64,000 nt of DNA from 55-13 sp964501275 (GTDB lineage Bacteria; Armatimonadota; Fimbriimonadia; Fimbriimonadales; Fimbriimonadaceae): positions 62,001 to 126,000 of the forward strand of contig CAZCSP010000005.1 in assembly GCA_964501275.1 (NCBI GenBank), read 5' to 3'. Below, piece by piece: positions 40,942 through 48,997 of the stretch. The position numbers were made by a program, and so were the translations under genes. Below the pieces are notes generated by a model. That model had not been told where the DNA came from. It ran no database searches and was given only the letters and a program-made list of their open reading frames with translations. Numbering within the stretch: the first letter of the stretch is position 1; every line of letters starts with the position of its first letter.

Positions 40942-41451
40942 CTATCCCGTGAACACCGGAGCAGGCTTCTCCGCGTATTGGCCCTTGAACGGCAGTTCAG
41001 CCTCGCCGGGAAACTTCTCCAGGAGCCTTTCTTTGGTGTAGATGAAATCTTCCCGCTTGTAGTCGGCGAGTTCGAAGTTCTTGCGCAGAACGATCGCACC
41101 GGTGGGACAGGCCTCCTGGCAATAACCGCAGAAGATACACCGGATCATGTTGATCTCGTAGCGGACCGCGTACCTCTCGCCGGGGCTGTATCGCTCAGTA
41201 TCCGTGTTCTCCGCCGCCTCGACGTAGATGCACCGAGCCGGGCAGGCACCCGCGCACAGCGAACAGCCGATGCATCGCTCCAAACCGCCTTCGTAGCGCG
41301 TCAGGAAGTGCCGCCACCTCGTGCGCGGATACTGCTCCCGAATTTCCTCGGGGTACATGATCGTAACCTTCTTGTTCCTCAGGCGACGGGCGGTAATACC
41401 AAATCCGGCCAAGACCGGCTTGACAATGCTTCGGTAAACATCGACGCTCAT
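40942..41451 (-). CDS. nuoI: NADH-quinone oxidoreductase subunit I
   Basis: A 169-residue ferredoxin-like subunit of complex I, carrying clusters N6a and N6b. Two complete 4Fe-4S motifs are visible: CIGCSLCAGACPARC and CIFCGYCQEACPTGA. The family segments TIMYPEEIREQYPRTRWRHF and YSPGERYAVRYEINMIRC are present. Starts at ATG 41451, overlapping the nuoB stop by 4 nt. No other nuo gene follows; the next genes make nucleotide sugars. Confidence 0.93.
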   Translation of the reverse strand: MSVDVYRSIVKPVLAGFGITARRLRNKKVTIMYPEEIREQYPRTRWRHFLTRYEGGLERCIGCSLCAGACPARCIYVEAAENTDTERYSPGERYAVRYEINMIRCIFCGYCQEACPTGAIVLRKNFELADYKREDFIYTKERLLEKFPGEAELPFKGQYAEKPAPVFTG

Positions 41452-42035
41452 ACCTTCACCTTCCCAAGTTCCCGCGCACCCGATACACCTTCGAACAATC
41501 GAAGATCGGTCAGTTTTTGGGGATTGTTTCCCCGCTTGATCTTTTCCTGAAGCTTGATGACTGCGTAAATCAATGCGTCGGGCGAGGGCGGACAGCCGGG
41601 GACATAGACATCTACCGGAACCACTTGGTCTGCGCCTTGCACGATGGCGTAATTGTTGTAGACACCGCCCGAGGAAGCGCAGGCTCCCATCGAAATCACC
41701 CACTTCGGCTCCGGCATCTGGTCGTAAATCTGTCTCAATACCGGGGCCATCTTCTTGGACAGTCTTCCCGCGATGATCATCACGTCGGCCTGTCGGGGAG
41801 TGGCGCGGAAGGCCTCAGACCCGAATCTTGCCAAATCGAATCGGGACGCGACGGTGGCCATCATCTCGATAGCGCAACAGGCGAGGCCAAAGGTCAAAGG
41901 CCAAAGCGCGTTGGCCCTGGCTTGGCTCAGCAGGGTTTCCAAGGAGGTCAGCACAACACTTCCCCCTTTCTCGATGTCGCCAAGAACAGGGGTCGAGCTA
42001 TCGTGAAGAACAACGGTTTCTACTCGTTTGGGCAT
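41448..42035 (-). CDS. nuoB: NADH-quinone oxidoreductase subunit B
   Basis: A 195-residue subunit binding cluster N2 at the quinone site. The four cysteines are in FGLACCAIEMM, GACASSGGVYNNY and YVPGCPPSPDALIYAV. Also ATPRQADVMIIAGRLSKKMA. It starts at ATG 42035 (MPKRVETVV); the further upstream frame is repeat-derived. Divergent from accD. Complex I genes are normally in one cluster from nuoA to nuoN; here only B and I are adjacent. Confidence 0.94.
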   Translation of the reverse strand: MPKRVETVVLHDSSTPVLGDIEKGGSVVLTSLETLLSQARANALWPLTFGLACCAIEMMATVASRFDLARFGSEAFRATPRQADVMIIAGRLSKKMAPVLRQIYDQMPEPKWVISMGACASSGGVYNNYAIVQGADQVVPVDVYVPGCPPSPDALIYAVIKLQEKIKRGNNPQKLTDLRLFEGVSGARELGKVKV

Positions 42036-42062
42036 ATTGAGTTTCCGCGCTGATTCTACCCT

Positions 42063-42190
42063 TCCCCTGGGAGCCCCGGCGTCCCGCAGGGAAGCAGGCT
42101 TGTAGCCCCACAAAACCTCTCTAACCTCGGCAAGCGTTTAGAGCATGACCTAGCAGGTCATGCAACGCATGGGCAAGTTGCCCATGCCAC
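42063..42190 (+). repeat. Composite repeat, copy 2
   Basis: Begins CCCCTGGGAGCCCCGGCGTC, then GGGAAGCAGGCTTGTAGCCC, a hairpin GCATGACCT-AGC-AGGTCATGC (42143-42163) and the palindrome GCATGGGCAAGTTGCCCATG, ending GCCAC. It ends 42 bp before the accD start, in the same orientation as that gene. Confidence 0.88.
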
Positions 42191-42232
42191 GGCGTGAGAG
42201 TGGTATCCTACCATCCCTTGAGCACGCGAACG

Positions 42233-43054
42233 ATGGACAAGTCGCAGGCCTTTTTACAGTGCGCGAACTGTAAGAAGATTCTCTTTTCAGTTGAGTTTGA
42301 GCAGAACCTGAGGGTCTGCTCCCACTGCGGACATCACCACCGCATCAACGCCCAGACCCGGATTGCCTGGACCTTCGACGAAGGCTCCTTCCAGGAACTG
42401 GACACCGACCTCCGCTCCTTAGACCCGCTCGACTTCCCCGAATATGAGGAGAAGCGCAAAGGCGCCGAGGCCAAGACCGGGATGTATGACTCCATCCTCT
42501 CCGGCGCCGCCAAGTTGGAAGACTATCCGGTTAGCGTCGCCGTCGCCGATTTCTCTTTCATGGGCGGATCCATGGGCTCGGTCGCGGGGGAGAAGATCAC
42601 CCGAACCCTGGAACGCGCCGCCGAGCACCGAATGCCCGCCATCATCTTCTGCTCTTCGGGTGGCGCACGGATGCAGGAGGGCCTGGTCTCCCTGATGCAG
42701 ATGGCGAAGACCACGGCGGCGGCAGTCAAGTGCGCCGAAGCCGGAGTGCCCTACATCGCTGTCTTCACCGATCCCACCATGGCCGGGGTCTTGGCGAGCT
42801 ACGCATCCATCGCCGATGTCATCCTGGCTGAGCCGAAGGCGCTGGTCGGCTTTGCGGGAGCGCGAGTTGCCAAGCAGGCGGGAGTGAGCAAGGTGCCGGA
42901 CGATTTTCAGACCGCCGAGTTTGTATTCAAGCATGGCATGCTCGACCGCATCGTTCCCCGCAAGGAGATGAGATCGACCTTGTCGAGTTTGGTGAAGACT
43001 TTGGGCGGGCATTTGCTGGCTGCGACATCGGGTGGGGAGGGCGAGAATGGCTAA
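42233..43054 (+). CDS. accD: Acetyl-CoA carboxylase carboxyltransferase subunit beta
   Basis: A 273-residue subunit that, with AccA, moves the carboxyl group from biotin to acetyl-CoA in fatty-acid synthesis. The N-terminal zinc ribbon is complete (C10, C13, C29, C32: CANCKK...CSHCGHHH). The crotonase-like core shows FMGGSMGSVAGEKI and IIFCSSGGARMQEGLVSLMQ. It starts at ATG 42233. It overlaps accA by 8 nt, a normal carboxyltransferase pair. Confidence 0.95.
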   Translation: MDKSQAFLQCANCKKILFSVEFEQNLRVCSHCGHHHRINAQTRIAWTFDEGSFQELDTDLRSLDPLDFPEYEEKRKGAEAKTGMYDSILSGAAKLEDYPVSVAVADFSFMGGSMGSVAGEKITRTLERAAEHRMPAIIFCSSGGARMQEGLVSLMQMAKTTAAAVKCAEAGVPYIAVFTDPTMAGVLASYASIADVILAEPKALVGFAGARVAKQAGVSKVPDDFQTAEFVFKHGMLDRIVPRKEMRSTLSSLVKTLGGHLLAATSGGEGENG

Positions 43055-44021
43055 GAATTTCGACGAATGGAATCGCCCGCTGAAAGAGCTGGAAGACGGC
43101 ATCGACAAACTCAAAGAGTTTGCCCGGCGCGAAGCTGACGCCCACAAGAAGATCGACCTTGAGACCAAGATCGAGGAGCTAGAGCAACGGCGCGACACCT
43201 ATGTGGACGTCATGTTCCAGCGGCTTGGCCCTTGGGAGAAAGTCTTGGTCGCTCGCGCTCCCAAACGGCCTTACACCCTGGACTACATTGGCTCCATCTT
43301 TACCGACTTCGTGGAGTTGCAAGGCGACCGGCGCGGCTTCACCGACAACGCCATCATCGGCGGCCCCGCGATGCTGGATGGCAAGCCGGTGATGATCGTG
43401 GGCCATCAGAAGGGGCGCAATATTCAGGAGCGCCAGTTCAGAAACTTCGGCATGGCCAAGCCCGAGGGCTATCGAAAGGCGATTCGCCTCTTCGATATGG
43501 CGGAGCGTTTCCGAATGCCGGTGATCTCGTTTGTGGACACTCCAGCCGCCGATCCGGGAGTGGAGAGCGAGTCGAGAGGTATCAGCGAGGCCATCGCGGC
43601 GGGAATGTTCAAGATGTTCCAACTCACAGTTCCCTCTGTCGCCATCGTGATTGGCGAGGGCGGGAGCGGGGGCGCCATCGGCATTGCGGCCTCCAGCCGA
43701 GTGCTGATGCTGGAACACTCCGTCTACTCGGTCATCCCCCCCGAAGGGTGCGCTGCGATCCTGTGGCGGATGCCGGAGCGCGGAGCAGATGCCGCCCAGG
43801 CCCTGAAACTCACGGCCGAAAGCGCCCTCAACTTTGGAATCATCGACGAGATCATCCCCGAGCCCCGAGGCGGCGCCCATCGAGACCCTATTGAGGCATC
43901 CATGATCGTCAAAGAAGCGATCCTAAAGAACCTCGCCGCCCTCGAAAACCTCCCCAATTCCGACCTCAAGGCGCAACGCTATGAGAAGTTCCGGGCGATG
44001 GGGATTTTTGAGGGGGGATAG
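43047..44021 (+). CDS. accA: Acetyl-CoA carboxylase carboxyltransferase subunit alpha
   Basis: A 324-residue partner of AccD. N-terminal coiled segment (FDEWNRPLKELEDGIDKLKE), then RPYTLDYIGSIFTDFVELQG, IVGHQKGRNIQERQFRNFGM, ISFVDTPAADPGVESESRGI and IGEGGSGGAIGIAASSRVLM. It starts at ATG 43047 behind GGGGAGGG, within the end of accD, so translation is coupled. Length and motifs are normal. Confidence 0.95.
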   Translation: MAKNFDEWNRPLKELEDGIDKLKEFARREADAHKKIDLETKIEELEQRRDTYVDVMFQRLGPWEKVLVARAPKRPYTLDYIGSIFTDFVELQGDRRGFTDNAIIGGPAMLDGKPVMIVGHQKGRNIQERQFRNFGMAKPEGYRKAIRLFDMAERFRMPVISFVDTPAADPGVESESRGISEAIAAGMFKMFQLTVPSVAIVIGEGGSGGAIGIAASSRVLMLEHSVYSVIPPEGCAAILWRMPERGADAAQALKLTAESALNFGIIDEIIPEPRGGAHRDPIEASMIVKEAILKNLAALENLPNSDLKAQRYEKFRAMGIFEGG

Positions 44022-44094
44022 GGGAAAAGGGAATGAGGCAATAAGGGACTTGCCTAACTCCCTCATTCCCTACGATTCCCTTATTCCCTTCCTT
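44022..44094. repeat. GGGAATGAGG-word inverted repeat after accA
   Basis: The left arm is GGGGAAAAGGGAATGAGGCA, then ATAAGGGA. The right arm is CTCCCTCATTCCCTACGATT, then CCCTTATTCCCTT. It lies between the convergent accA and the exported protein gene and probably ends both transcripts. Confidence 0.7.
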
Positions 44095-44991
44095 CTACTT
44101 CACCAAGCTAATCTTCGTCGCAATGGTCCCCTTCACCGGGAACTCCATGCCAAACTGCTCGACGAAGACCTTCATGTCGTTCTTGATGTTCATCACATTC
44201 GAGATCGTCTTGCCGGTAGCTTTCTCGATCAGGCCCTCACCCGATAGTTTGGCGGTACCGGACATCTTCATGTTGCCCATGGAATTGTTGGCCGCGCCGG
44301 GCGACTGGCTGGAGTCGATATTCAGCTTCATGTCTCCCGAGAACGCCAGCACCAGCAGGGTCTGACCCTCGACCATTCGCTCGCCCACCAACTTAAGGGT
44401 CATCTTCAGATCGCGAATACCGACCGCGCTGCCCGCCGGCGTGTTGGGAATGGGGACCTCGATGGTTTCGCCAACCTTCAACGGCTGCTCAGGAAGCTCT
44501 ATCAGGCTGAGGAGGGCTTGGGCGCTATCGGAGATCATGCCGGACATTCCCATCGACATGATGCCGCCTCCCCGCGCATCGGCTGTGGCGTTCGGGTCTC
44601 GCGCAATCACGAGGCGATTCCGGCTGTCCAGTGTTCCCTTCTCGGTCTTGGGATCTGGCAGTTTGGCGTCCGGTGCCCCAATCATCGCTGCAAGCGACCC
44701 ATCGGTCGTGCTCTTCTCCACCTTCGTCAGCGTTTCCACCTGGGCAACGCCCTTCTGTGTGTCTACTGAAAGCGTTTTGAGGGTGACGGTCGAAACCTGA
44801 TTGGCGATCAAATCCTGCTCGCCCAACGACGGGACTTCGATCAACTGTTTCACCTCGCTCTCGACCTTATAGGTTTCAGTGGCTCCGGTCTTCAATTCAC
44901 GGCGAAGAGTAATCGTGTCTTGGGCGGCAAAAGCCACAGTTGCGAGGGCCAAAAAGGCGATCCATTTCAATGAGTGCATCGGTTTCATCAT
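44095..44991 (-). CDS. Hypothetical exported protein
   Basis: A 298-residue protein with a signal peptide (SLKWIAFLALATVAFAAQ; cut after AFA likely). The mature part is beta-rich, with a strand-turn pattern such as TLKTLSVDTQKGVAQVETLT and MTLKLVGERMVEGQTLLVLA. A Met/Gly-rich stretch is in the middle (GGGIMSMGMSGMISDSAQ). It resembles DUF6263-type exported proteins in overall pattern, but I cannot confirm this. Start ATG 44991 or 44988. Divergent from the CapA-like gene. Confidence 0.65.
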   Translation of the reverse strand: MMKPMHSLKWIAFLALATVAFAAQDTITLRRELKTGATETYKVESEVKQLIEVPSLGEQDLIANQVSTVTLKTLSVDTQKGVAQVETLTKVEKSTTDGSLAAMIGAPDAKLPDPKTEKGTLDSRNRLVIARDPNATADARGGGIMSMGMSGMISDSAQALLSLIELPEQPLKVGETIEVPIPNTPAGSAVGIRDLKMTLKLVGERMVEGQTLLVLAFSGDMKLNIDSSQSPGAANNSMGNMKMSGTAKLSGEGLIEKATGKTISNVMNIKNDMKVFVEQFGMEFPVKGTIATKISLVK

Positions 44992-45077
44992 GTTCTCTAT
45001 GACACCTGAGACTGCCCAGCAGTTACAGGTCTCCGAGTCAATAGTCGCAGAAGGGCTGGGAAATCTATCAATCTTTT

Positions 45078-45205
45078 TCCCCGAGAGCCCCGGCGTCCCG
45101 CAAGGAGGCAAGCTTGTAGCCGCCAGAGATCTGTCGCCTCGCTACAAGCAAGCTGAGCCTGACCTGGCAGCTCAGGCGACGCATGGGCAAGTTGCCCATG
45201 CCACC
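45078..45205 (+). repeat. Composite repeat, copy 3
   Basis: CCCCGAGAGCCCCGGCGTCC, then GAGGCAAGCTTGTAGCCGCC, CGCTACAAGC, a hairpin GCCTGACCTGGCAGCTCAGGC and the palindrome GCATGGGCAAGTTGCCCATG, then CCACCG. It ends 17 bp before the capA-like start, same orientation as the gene. Confidence 0.88.
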
Positions 45206-45222
45206 GTGTATCCTTTTCTCAA

Positions 45223-46230
45223 ATGGTTCTCACCGCCCTTGCCGCCGTCGCCATCTCCTCCCAAGTCCAGAAGACGACCATTGTGCTGGGGGGAGACATC
45301 ATGCTGAATCAGATCTCGCCCAAGCTCAAGCCTCTGGAAGCCCTCAAGCCACTCTTCAAAACCGGCAACGTCGGCATTGCCAATCTGGAAATCCCCCTCA
45401 CCACCTCCCGCAAGGCCACTCCCTACAAGACCGCCGCCGAGATCAAGGCTCGCACCCAATACATACTCAAGGCCGACCCGGAGCACATCCTCGGGATCAA
45501 GAACGCGGGGCTTCACCTGGTCAGCCTGGCCAATAACCACGTCATGGACTATGGCGCGGAAGGGTTGAACCAGATGATCGGCCTGCTCACCAAGCACAAT
45601 ATCCTCTACACCGGCGCCGGACCGACCCTTTCCGAGGCGAAAGAGGTCGTCTCGAAGGACAACGTCGCCCTCCTTTCCGCTCAGGCCTTCATGAACACCG
45701 GCTCGATGACCAAGCTCGGTCCCGCCACCGACAAGAAGCCCGGCCTCCATGCCCTCTTCTTCAACGCCAGCATCAACAAGACCACCCGCGAGTACCTGAA
45801 AGACTGGATTTCTGGCCAGCGGCAAGGCAAGGAAATCATCGTCGTGGCGCTGCATTGGGGGATCGAGAAGCAGACCGTCCCAACCCCCTATCAGGTGAAC
45901 CTGGGCCGCGCCTGCATCGATGCAGGGGCCGACGTAGTCTGGGGCCACCACCCACACGTCCTGCAAGGGGCCGAACTCTACAAGGGCAAGCCGATCCTCT
46001 ACTCGATGGGCAACCTCATCTCCCGCAAAGAAGGCCCCACCGGCCTCGTCCGCCTCTACTACGAGGATTCCAAGTTCAAACAGTTCCGCTTCCTACCGCT
46101 GACTATCGCCGGGATGAAGGTGAAGCCGGTCGCGGAGAAGCAGGTCCCGGCAAGGCAACAGGCGTTCAAGCGCTTGAGCGAAGCGATCCAGAAGAAGTAT
46201 CCCAACAAAGAGAGCAAGGCGTTGTTTTAA
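45223..46230 (+). CDS. CapA-like metallophosphoesterase-fold protein, exported
   Basis: A 335-residue protein of the PGA_cap family (CapA/PgsA), related to calcineurin-like phosphoesterases. Short hydrophobic start (MVLTALAAVAISSQ), then the motifs TTIVLGGDIMLNQ, VGIANLEIPLT, LVSLANNHVMDYGAEGL, VALHWGIEK and VVWGHHPHVLQG, which together form the metal site. Some members help make or anchor poly-gamma-glutamate; others are uncharacterised. There is no pgsBC or capBC nearby, so a capsule role is not supported by context. Confidence 0.85.
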   Translation: MVLTALAAVAISSQVQKTTIVLGGDIMLNQISPKLKPLEALKPLFKTGNVGIANLEIPLTTSRKATPYKTAAEIKARTQYILKADPEHILGIKNAGLHLVSLANNHVMDYGAEGLNQMIGLLTKHNILYTGAGPTLSEAKEVVSKDNVALLSAQAFMNTGSMTKLGPATDKKPGLHALFFNASINKTTREYLKDWISGQRQGKEIIVVALHWGIEKQTVPTPYQVNLGRACIDAGADVVWGHHPHVLQGAELYKGKPILYSMGNLISRKEGPTGLVRLYYEDSKFKQFRFLPLTIAGMKVKPVAEKQVPARQQAFKRLSEAIQKKYPNKESKALF

Positions 46231-46280
46231 TCTGGAAAACGTACAATCTCTGTGTCTTCTGGTGAGGGCCTTGTAAATTT

Positions 46281-46316
46281 CGCGATCCTAGCCCCCTTGA
46301 GGGGGCTAGGATCGCG
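46281..46316. terminator. Perfect 16-bp hairpin with TTGA loop
   Basis: CGCGATCCTAGCCCCC, TTGA, then the exact complement to 46316. It lies 50 bp after the CapA-like stop and before the convergent PH-domain gene end. There is no T-tract. The CCCCCTTGAGGGGG centre is shared with the fliQ-fliR cassette. Confidence 0.7.
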
Positions 46317-46402
46317 ACTCTCCCACCTGGGCTCACTACGATTTTTGCAGGTCCCTCTCAGTGTTCTCAAAAAGGACGCAGATAGACCGAAGGGGAATGG
46401 AC

Positions 46403-47887
46403 CTACTCGTTCGGCGCGTTGCTAGAAACCAAATTCAGCGTGTATCCCGGCCTCTTCGGCTCCCGACGCAGGATCATCTGGCGGATCGTCTCTGCGTCCT
46501 CGAACGGCAGCATATCGATGGCGATGGCGTGGACCATGGCGTTGGCGGTGAGTTTGGTCACGCCGCGCTTACGCCACCAAGCCGGCTCGGAGGTCCCCAC
46601 CGTGTCGATCCGGTGGATCGGCATGTAGGTGATCGTCCGCCGGAAGAAGCCGCGCCGCACCGCCAGGTACTTATCCGAGACCGCATAGGCCGACTTACGG
46701 TAGGAGATCAGCGTATCGATCAGCCCCCAAAGGTGGAGGAAGCCAACCAGAACGGGAAGGAACCACTTGATATCCGGCGCCACTCGGGCCAGGAATGAAT
46801 GCGTCGCAAACCAAACGGCGGCGCCTACGATAGCGAGGGAGATCAGCCAGTGGGTGATCGAAACCCTCAAGTGGTAGCGGGGAAAGCGCTTCCAGTCGAA
46901 GACGGCGGGGTCGAAGTCGCGTAGGACTCGCTGGAGGGTGGGGGCGGTGTCCTGGTCGGAGAGCATCATGCCGATCGGAACGGTGGTTCCCTGCTCCCCA
47001 AACGACCCCGCCGTGCCCACACGAACCGTGCATCGCGCGACCATCCTTTGCCAAACGGTTGAAGAGACCATCGCCATCTCGACCCGCTTGATGCGGACCG
47101 CGTATTGGAGACGGGTGAAGAGTCCGTGGGTGATGCGGAGGATTCCCGGTTCCTTCTTGACGCTGAAGTGGGCGAACTTGATCGCGTACTGGACCCCGCC
47201 GTAGACCCACCCGAGGCCCCAAACTCCGATCAGCAGGGCGATGCTCCCGATCCACAGCGCCCAGCCGGGAACAAGCTCCTTGAACTGAACGAATCGGTAG
47301 GCCAGTTGGGCAATCACCGCCGCCCCGACCGTTCCCAAGAGAGTCAGAACGATTTGCATGCCCTGGTTCTCTGTCATCGCGCCCAGCACCAAGTCTTGGC
47401 GGCTCATGCAATACACCACATCTGATTCCGGTTCGGTTTTTGCCTCCGAGGCTTTGGGAGTGGAGATCAGGGAAAGCTGGTGGCGAAGCGTGTCGGCGGC
47501 CTCCTCGGTCACCACCTGAAGTTTGAGTTCTGCCCCCGAACTCGCCGCGGTTTCCACCTCCAGGGTGACCACTTTCAGCAGACGCTCCAGCATTCCCTGC
47601 CGGATATTGACGTTCTGAATCTGGTCGAGCGGGATGCGGCGGTCGCGCTTAAAGAGCCATCCGCTGGTGCAGACCAGATGCCCGTCCTGAATGCCGTAGC
47701 GGGTGGTGAGATAGCTTGCGATGGCTCCAAAGCCGCCCAACACGCCGATCAGAGCAATAAACAGTTCTGTCCTGTCGCCTCTTCCCGAGATAAAGGAGAT
47801 GGCCAGAAACGGGAGGACGGATCGGAACGCGTCATAGAGCTTGGGCAGGAACGCAACGACCATCGTGGACGGGTGCAGACGGTTCAT
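46403..47887 (-). CDS. Membrane protein with bacterial PH domains (YdbT-like)
   Basis: A 494-residue protein with several bPH2 (DUF304) domains between membrane helix pairs. Visible are AIASYLTTRYGIQDGHLVC, RDRRIPLDQIQNVNIRQGM (the typical domain signature, repeated later as YMPIHRIDTVGTSEP) and hydrophobic pairs such as WALWIGSIALLIGVWGLG and WLISLAIVGAAVWF. YdbS/YdbT of Bacillus, and their relatives, are membrane proteins of poorly known role. Its ATG overlaps the stop of the next upstream gene by 4 nt, giving the usual YdbS-YdbT pair. Confidence 0.82.
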   Translation of the reverse strand: MNRLHPSTMVVAFLPKLYDAFRSVLPFLAISFISGRGDRTELFIALIGVLGGFGAIASYLTTRYGIQDGHLVCTSGWLFKRDRRIPLDQIQNVNIRQGMLERLLKVVTLEVETAASSGAELKLQVVTEEAADTLRHQLSLISTPKASEAKTEPESDVVYCMSRQDLVLGAMTENQGMQIVLTLLGTVGAAVIAQLAYRFVQFKELVPGWALWIGSIALLIGVWGLGWVYGGVQYAIKFAHFSVKKEPGILRITHGLFTRLQYAVRIKRVEMAMVSSTVWQRMVARCTVRVGTAGSFGEQGTTVPIGMMLSDQDTAPTLQRVLRDFDPAVFDWKRFPRYHLRVSITHWLISLAIVGAAVWFATHSFLARVAPDIKWFLPVLVGFLHLWGLIDTLISYRKSAYAVSDKYLAVRRGFFRRTITYMPIHRIDTVGTSEPAWWRKRGVTKLTANAMVHAIAIDMLPFEDAETIRQMILRREPKRPGYTLNLVSSNAPNE

Positions 47888-48354
47888 TCAACCGCACGAC
47901 CCGCCATCAACTGATCGCGAAGGGCGTTCGCCCGCTCGGGGCGCAGGCCAGGGATCATGCCAACCGTCGTACCAGCCGTGTAGACCACGACCTGGACCAA
48001 TCCAAACCTCCGATCCACCGGCCCCGAGTTGATGTCCACATGCTGGATGCGATCCCGCGCCACGGTTCGGCGGTTCTTCCAAATCCACCCGTGGCTCATG
48101 TCGAGCGCCTCCGGGGTTACCTGGAAGGTCCAATTCTCCCACTGCTTCTTCAGCACCGCGCCCGAGAGAATCCACAGGCCAATGGGAATCAAGGCGCCTG
48201 CCATATACCAAGTCGGAAATCTCCCCGCAATGACTACTCCGGCCAGCACAAGGAGGGAGATCACGGCGAAAATCGAATAGCCTAAAGCATTGGACCACCG
48301 CCAAACCATCAGAACTTTGGGGTCTGGCTTCTCAACCGTAGACTGGCTATCCAT
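47884..48354 (-). CDS. PH-domain membrane protein (YdbS-like)
   Basis: A 156-residue protein with two N-terminal membrane helices (YSIFAVISLLVLAGVVIAG and WYMAGALIPIGLWILSGAVL), then one bPH2 domain ending in RTVARDRIQHVDINSGPVDR, where the Arg-Ile-Gln-His pattern is typical. It is coupled to the YdbT-like gene. The two probably form one membrane complex, as inferred for Bacillus homologues. Confidence 0.82.
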   Translation of the reverse strand: MDSQSTVEKPDPKVLMVWRWSNALGYSIFAVISLLVLAGVVIAGRFPTWYMAGALIPIGLWILSGAVLKKQWENWTFQVTPEALDMSHGWIWKNRRTVARDRIQHVDINSGPVDRRFGLVQVVVYTAGTTVGMIPGLRPERANALRDQLMAGRAVE

Positions 48355-48434
48355 GGCCCTTCAGTATGGCACTCGGGTTGGCGGGCGAACCAACCCTTAA
48401 TGCCGTAACACCGCAAAGCCGTGATGCCGTCCGA

Positions 48435-48929
48435 CTACCCGTTGGTCTTGAACGACCAGGGCTCGTTGGTCATGAGTTGCTGAGAGGATTTGAACTTCCA
48501 ACTGTTGCCGCTCCGCACCAGGTTCTCAGCCCAGCGAGTAGTGGACTTCTTGGTCGCCCAACCGTTGCCTGACTTCTCTTTCCAGACCATCTCGGTCTGA
48601 ATCCAAACCACCGCCTCCTGATCCTGAAGCTGGACGTTCTTGATGCGGGAGACCGTGCTGACCATCTTGGCGCTCTGCGCCATTCCCTGCACCATTTGCT
48701 TGAACTGGGCAAGGCTCATCCGATTGCCCTCGGTGTCCACCAGATAGTAGCCCGAGTCGAACAAGCCGAAAAAGGCCTTCATGTTCTCTTTAACGATGTA
48801 GCCGTCCATCTTGCCGTAGAACGCCTCCATCTCTTTCCGAAGCCCAGGCTTCTCACCTTGGCCCAGGGCCACCACGCTGGCGATCATCAACACCAAACCC
48901 ACAACCATCTTTGACTTCATCGTTTTCAC
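48435..48929 (-). CDS. Exported NTF2-like (SnoaL/DUF4440-type) protein
   Basis: A 164-residue protein with a signal peptide (KMVVGLVLMIASVVALGQ). The cone-shaped NTF2 fold is suggested by an N-terminal helix (MEAFYGKMDGYIVKENMKAF), FGLFDSGYYLVDTEGNRMSL, and strands ending in WAENLVRSGNSWKFKSSQ. The family contains enzymes and binding proteins; ligand unknown. AAGGGTG precedes ATG 48929. Confidence 0.72.
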   Translation of the reverse strand: MKTMKSKMVVGLVLMIASVVALGQGEKPGLRKEMEAFYGKMDGYIVKENMKAFFGLFDSGYYLVDTEGNRMSLAQFKQMVQGMAQSAKMVSTVSRIKNVQLQDQEAVVWIQTEMVWKEKSGNGWATKKSTTRWAENLVRSGNSWKFKSSQQLMTNEPWSFKTNG

Positions 48930-48997
48930 CCTTGTCCTTTTGTGTTCTAGCCTTTGAAAAGAAGAATAGCGGCTTTCGGTTCCAAGCGCAAGGGTGT

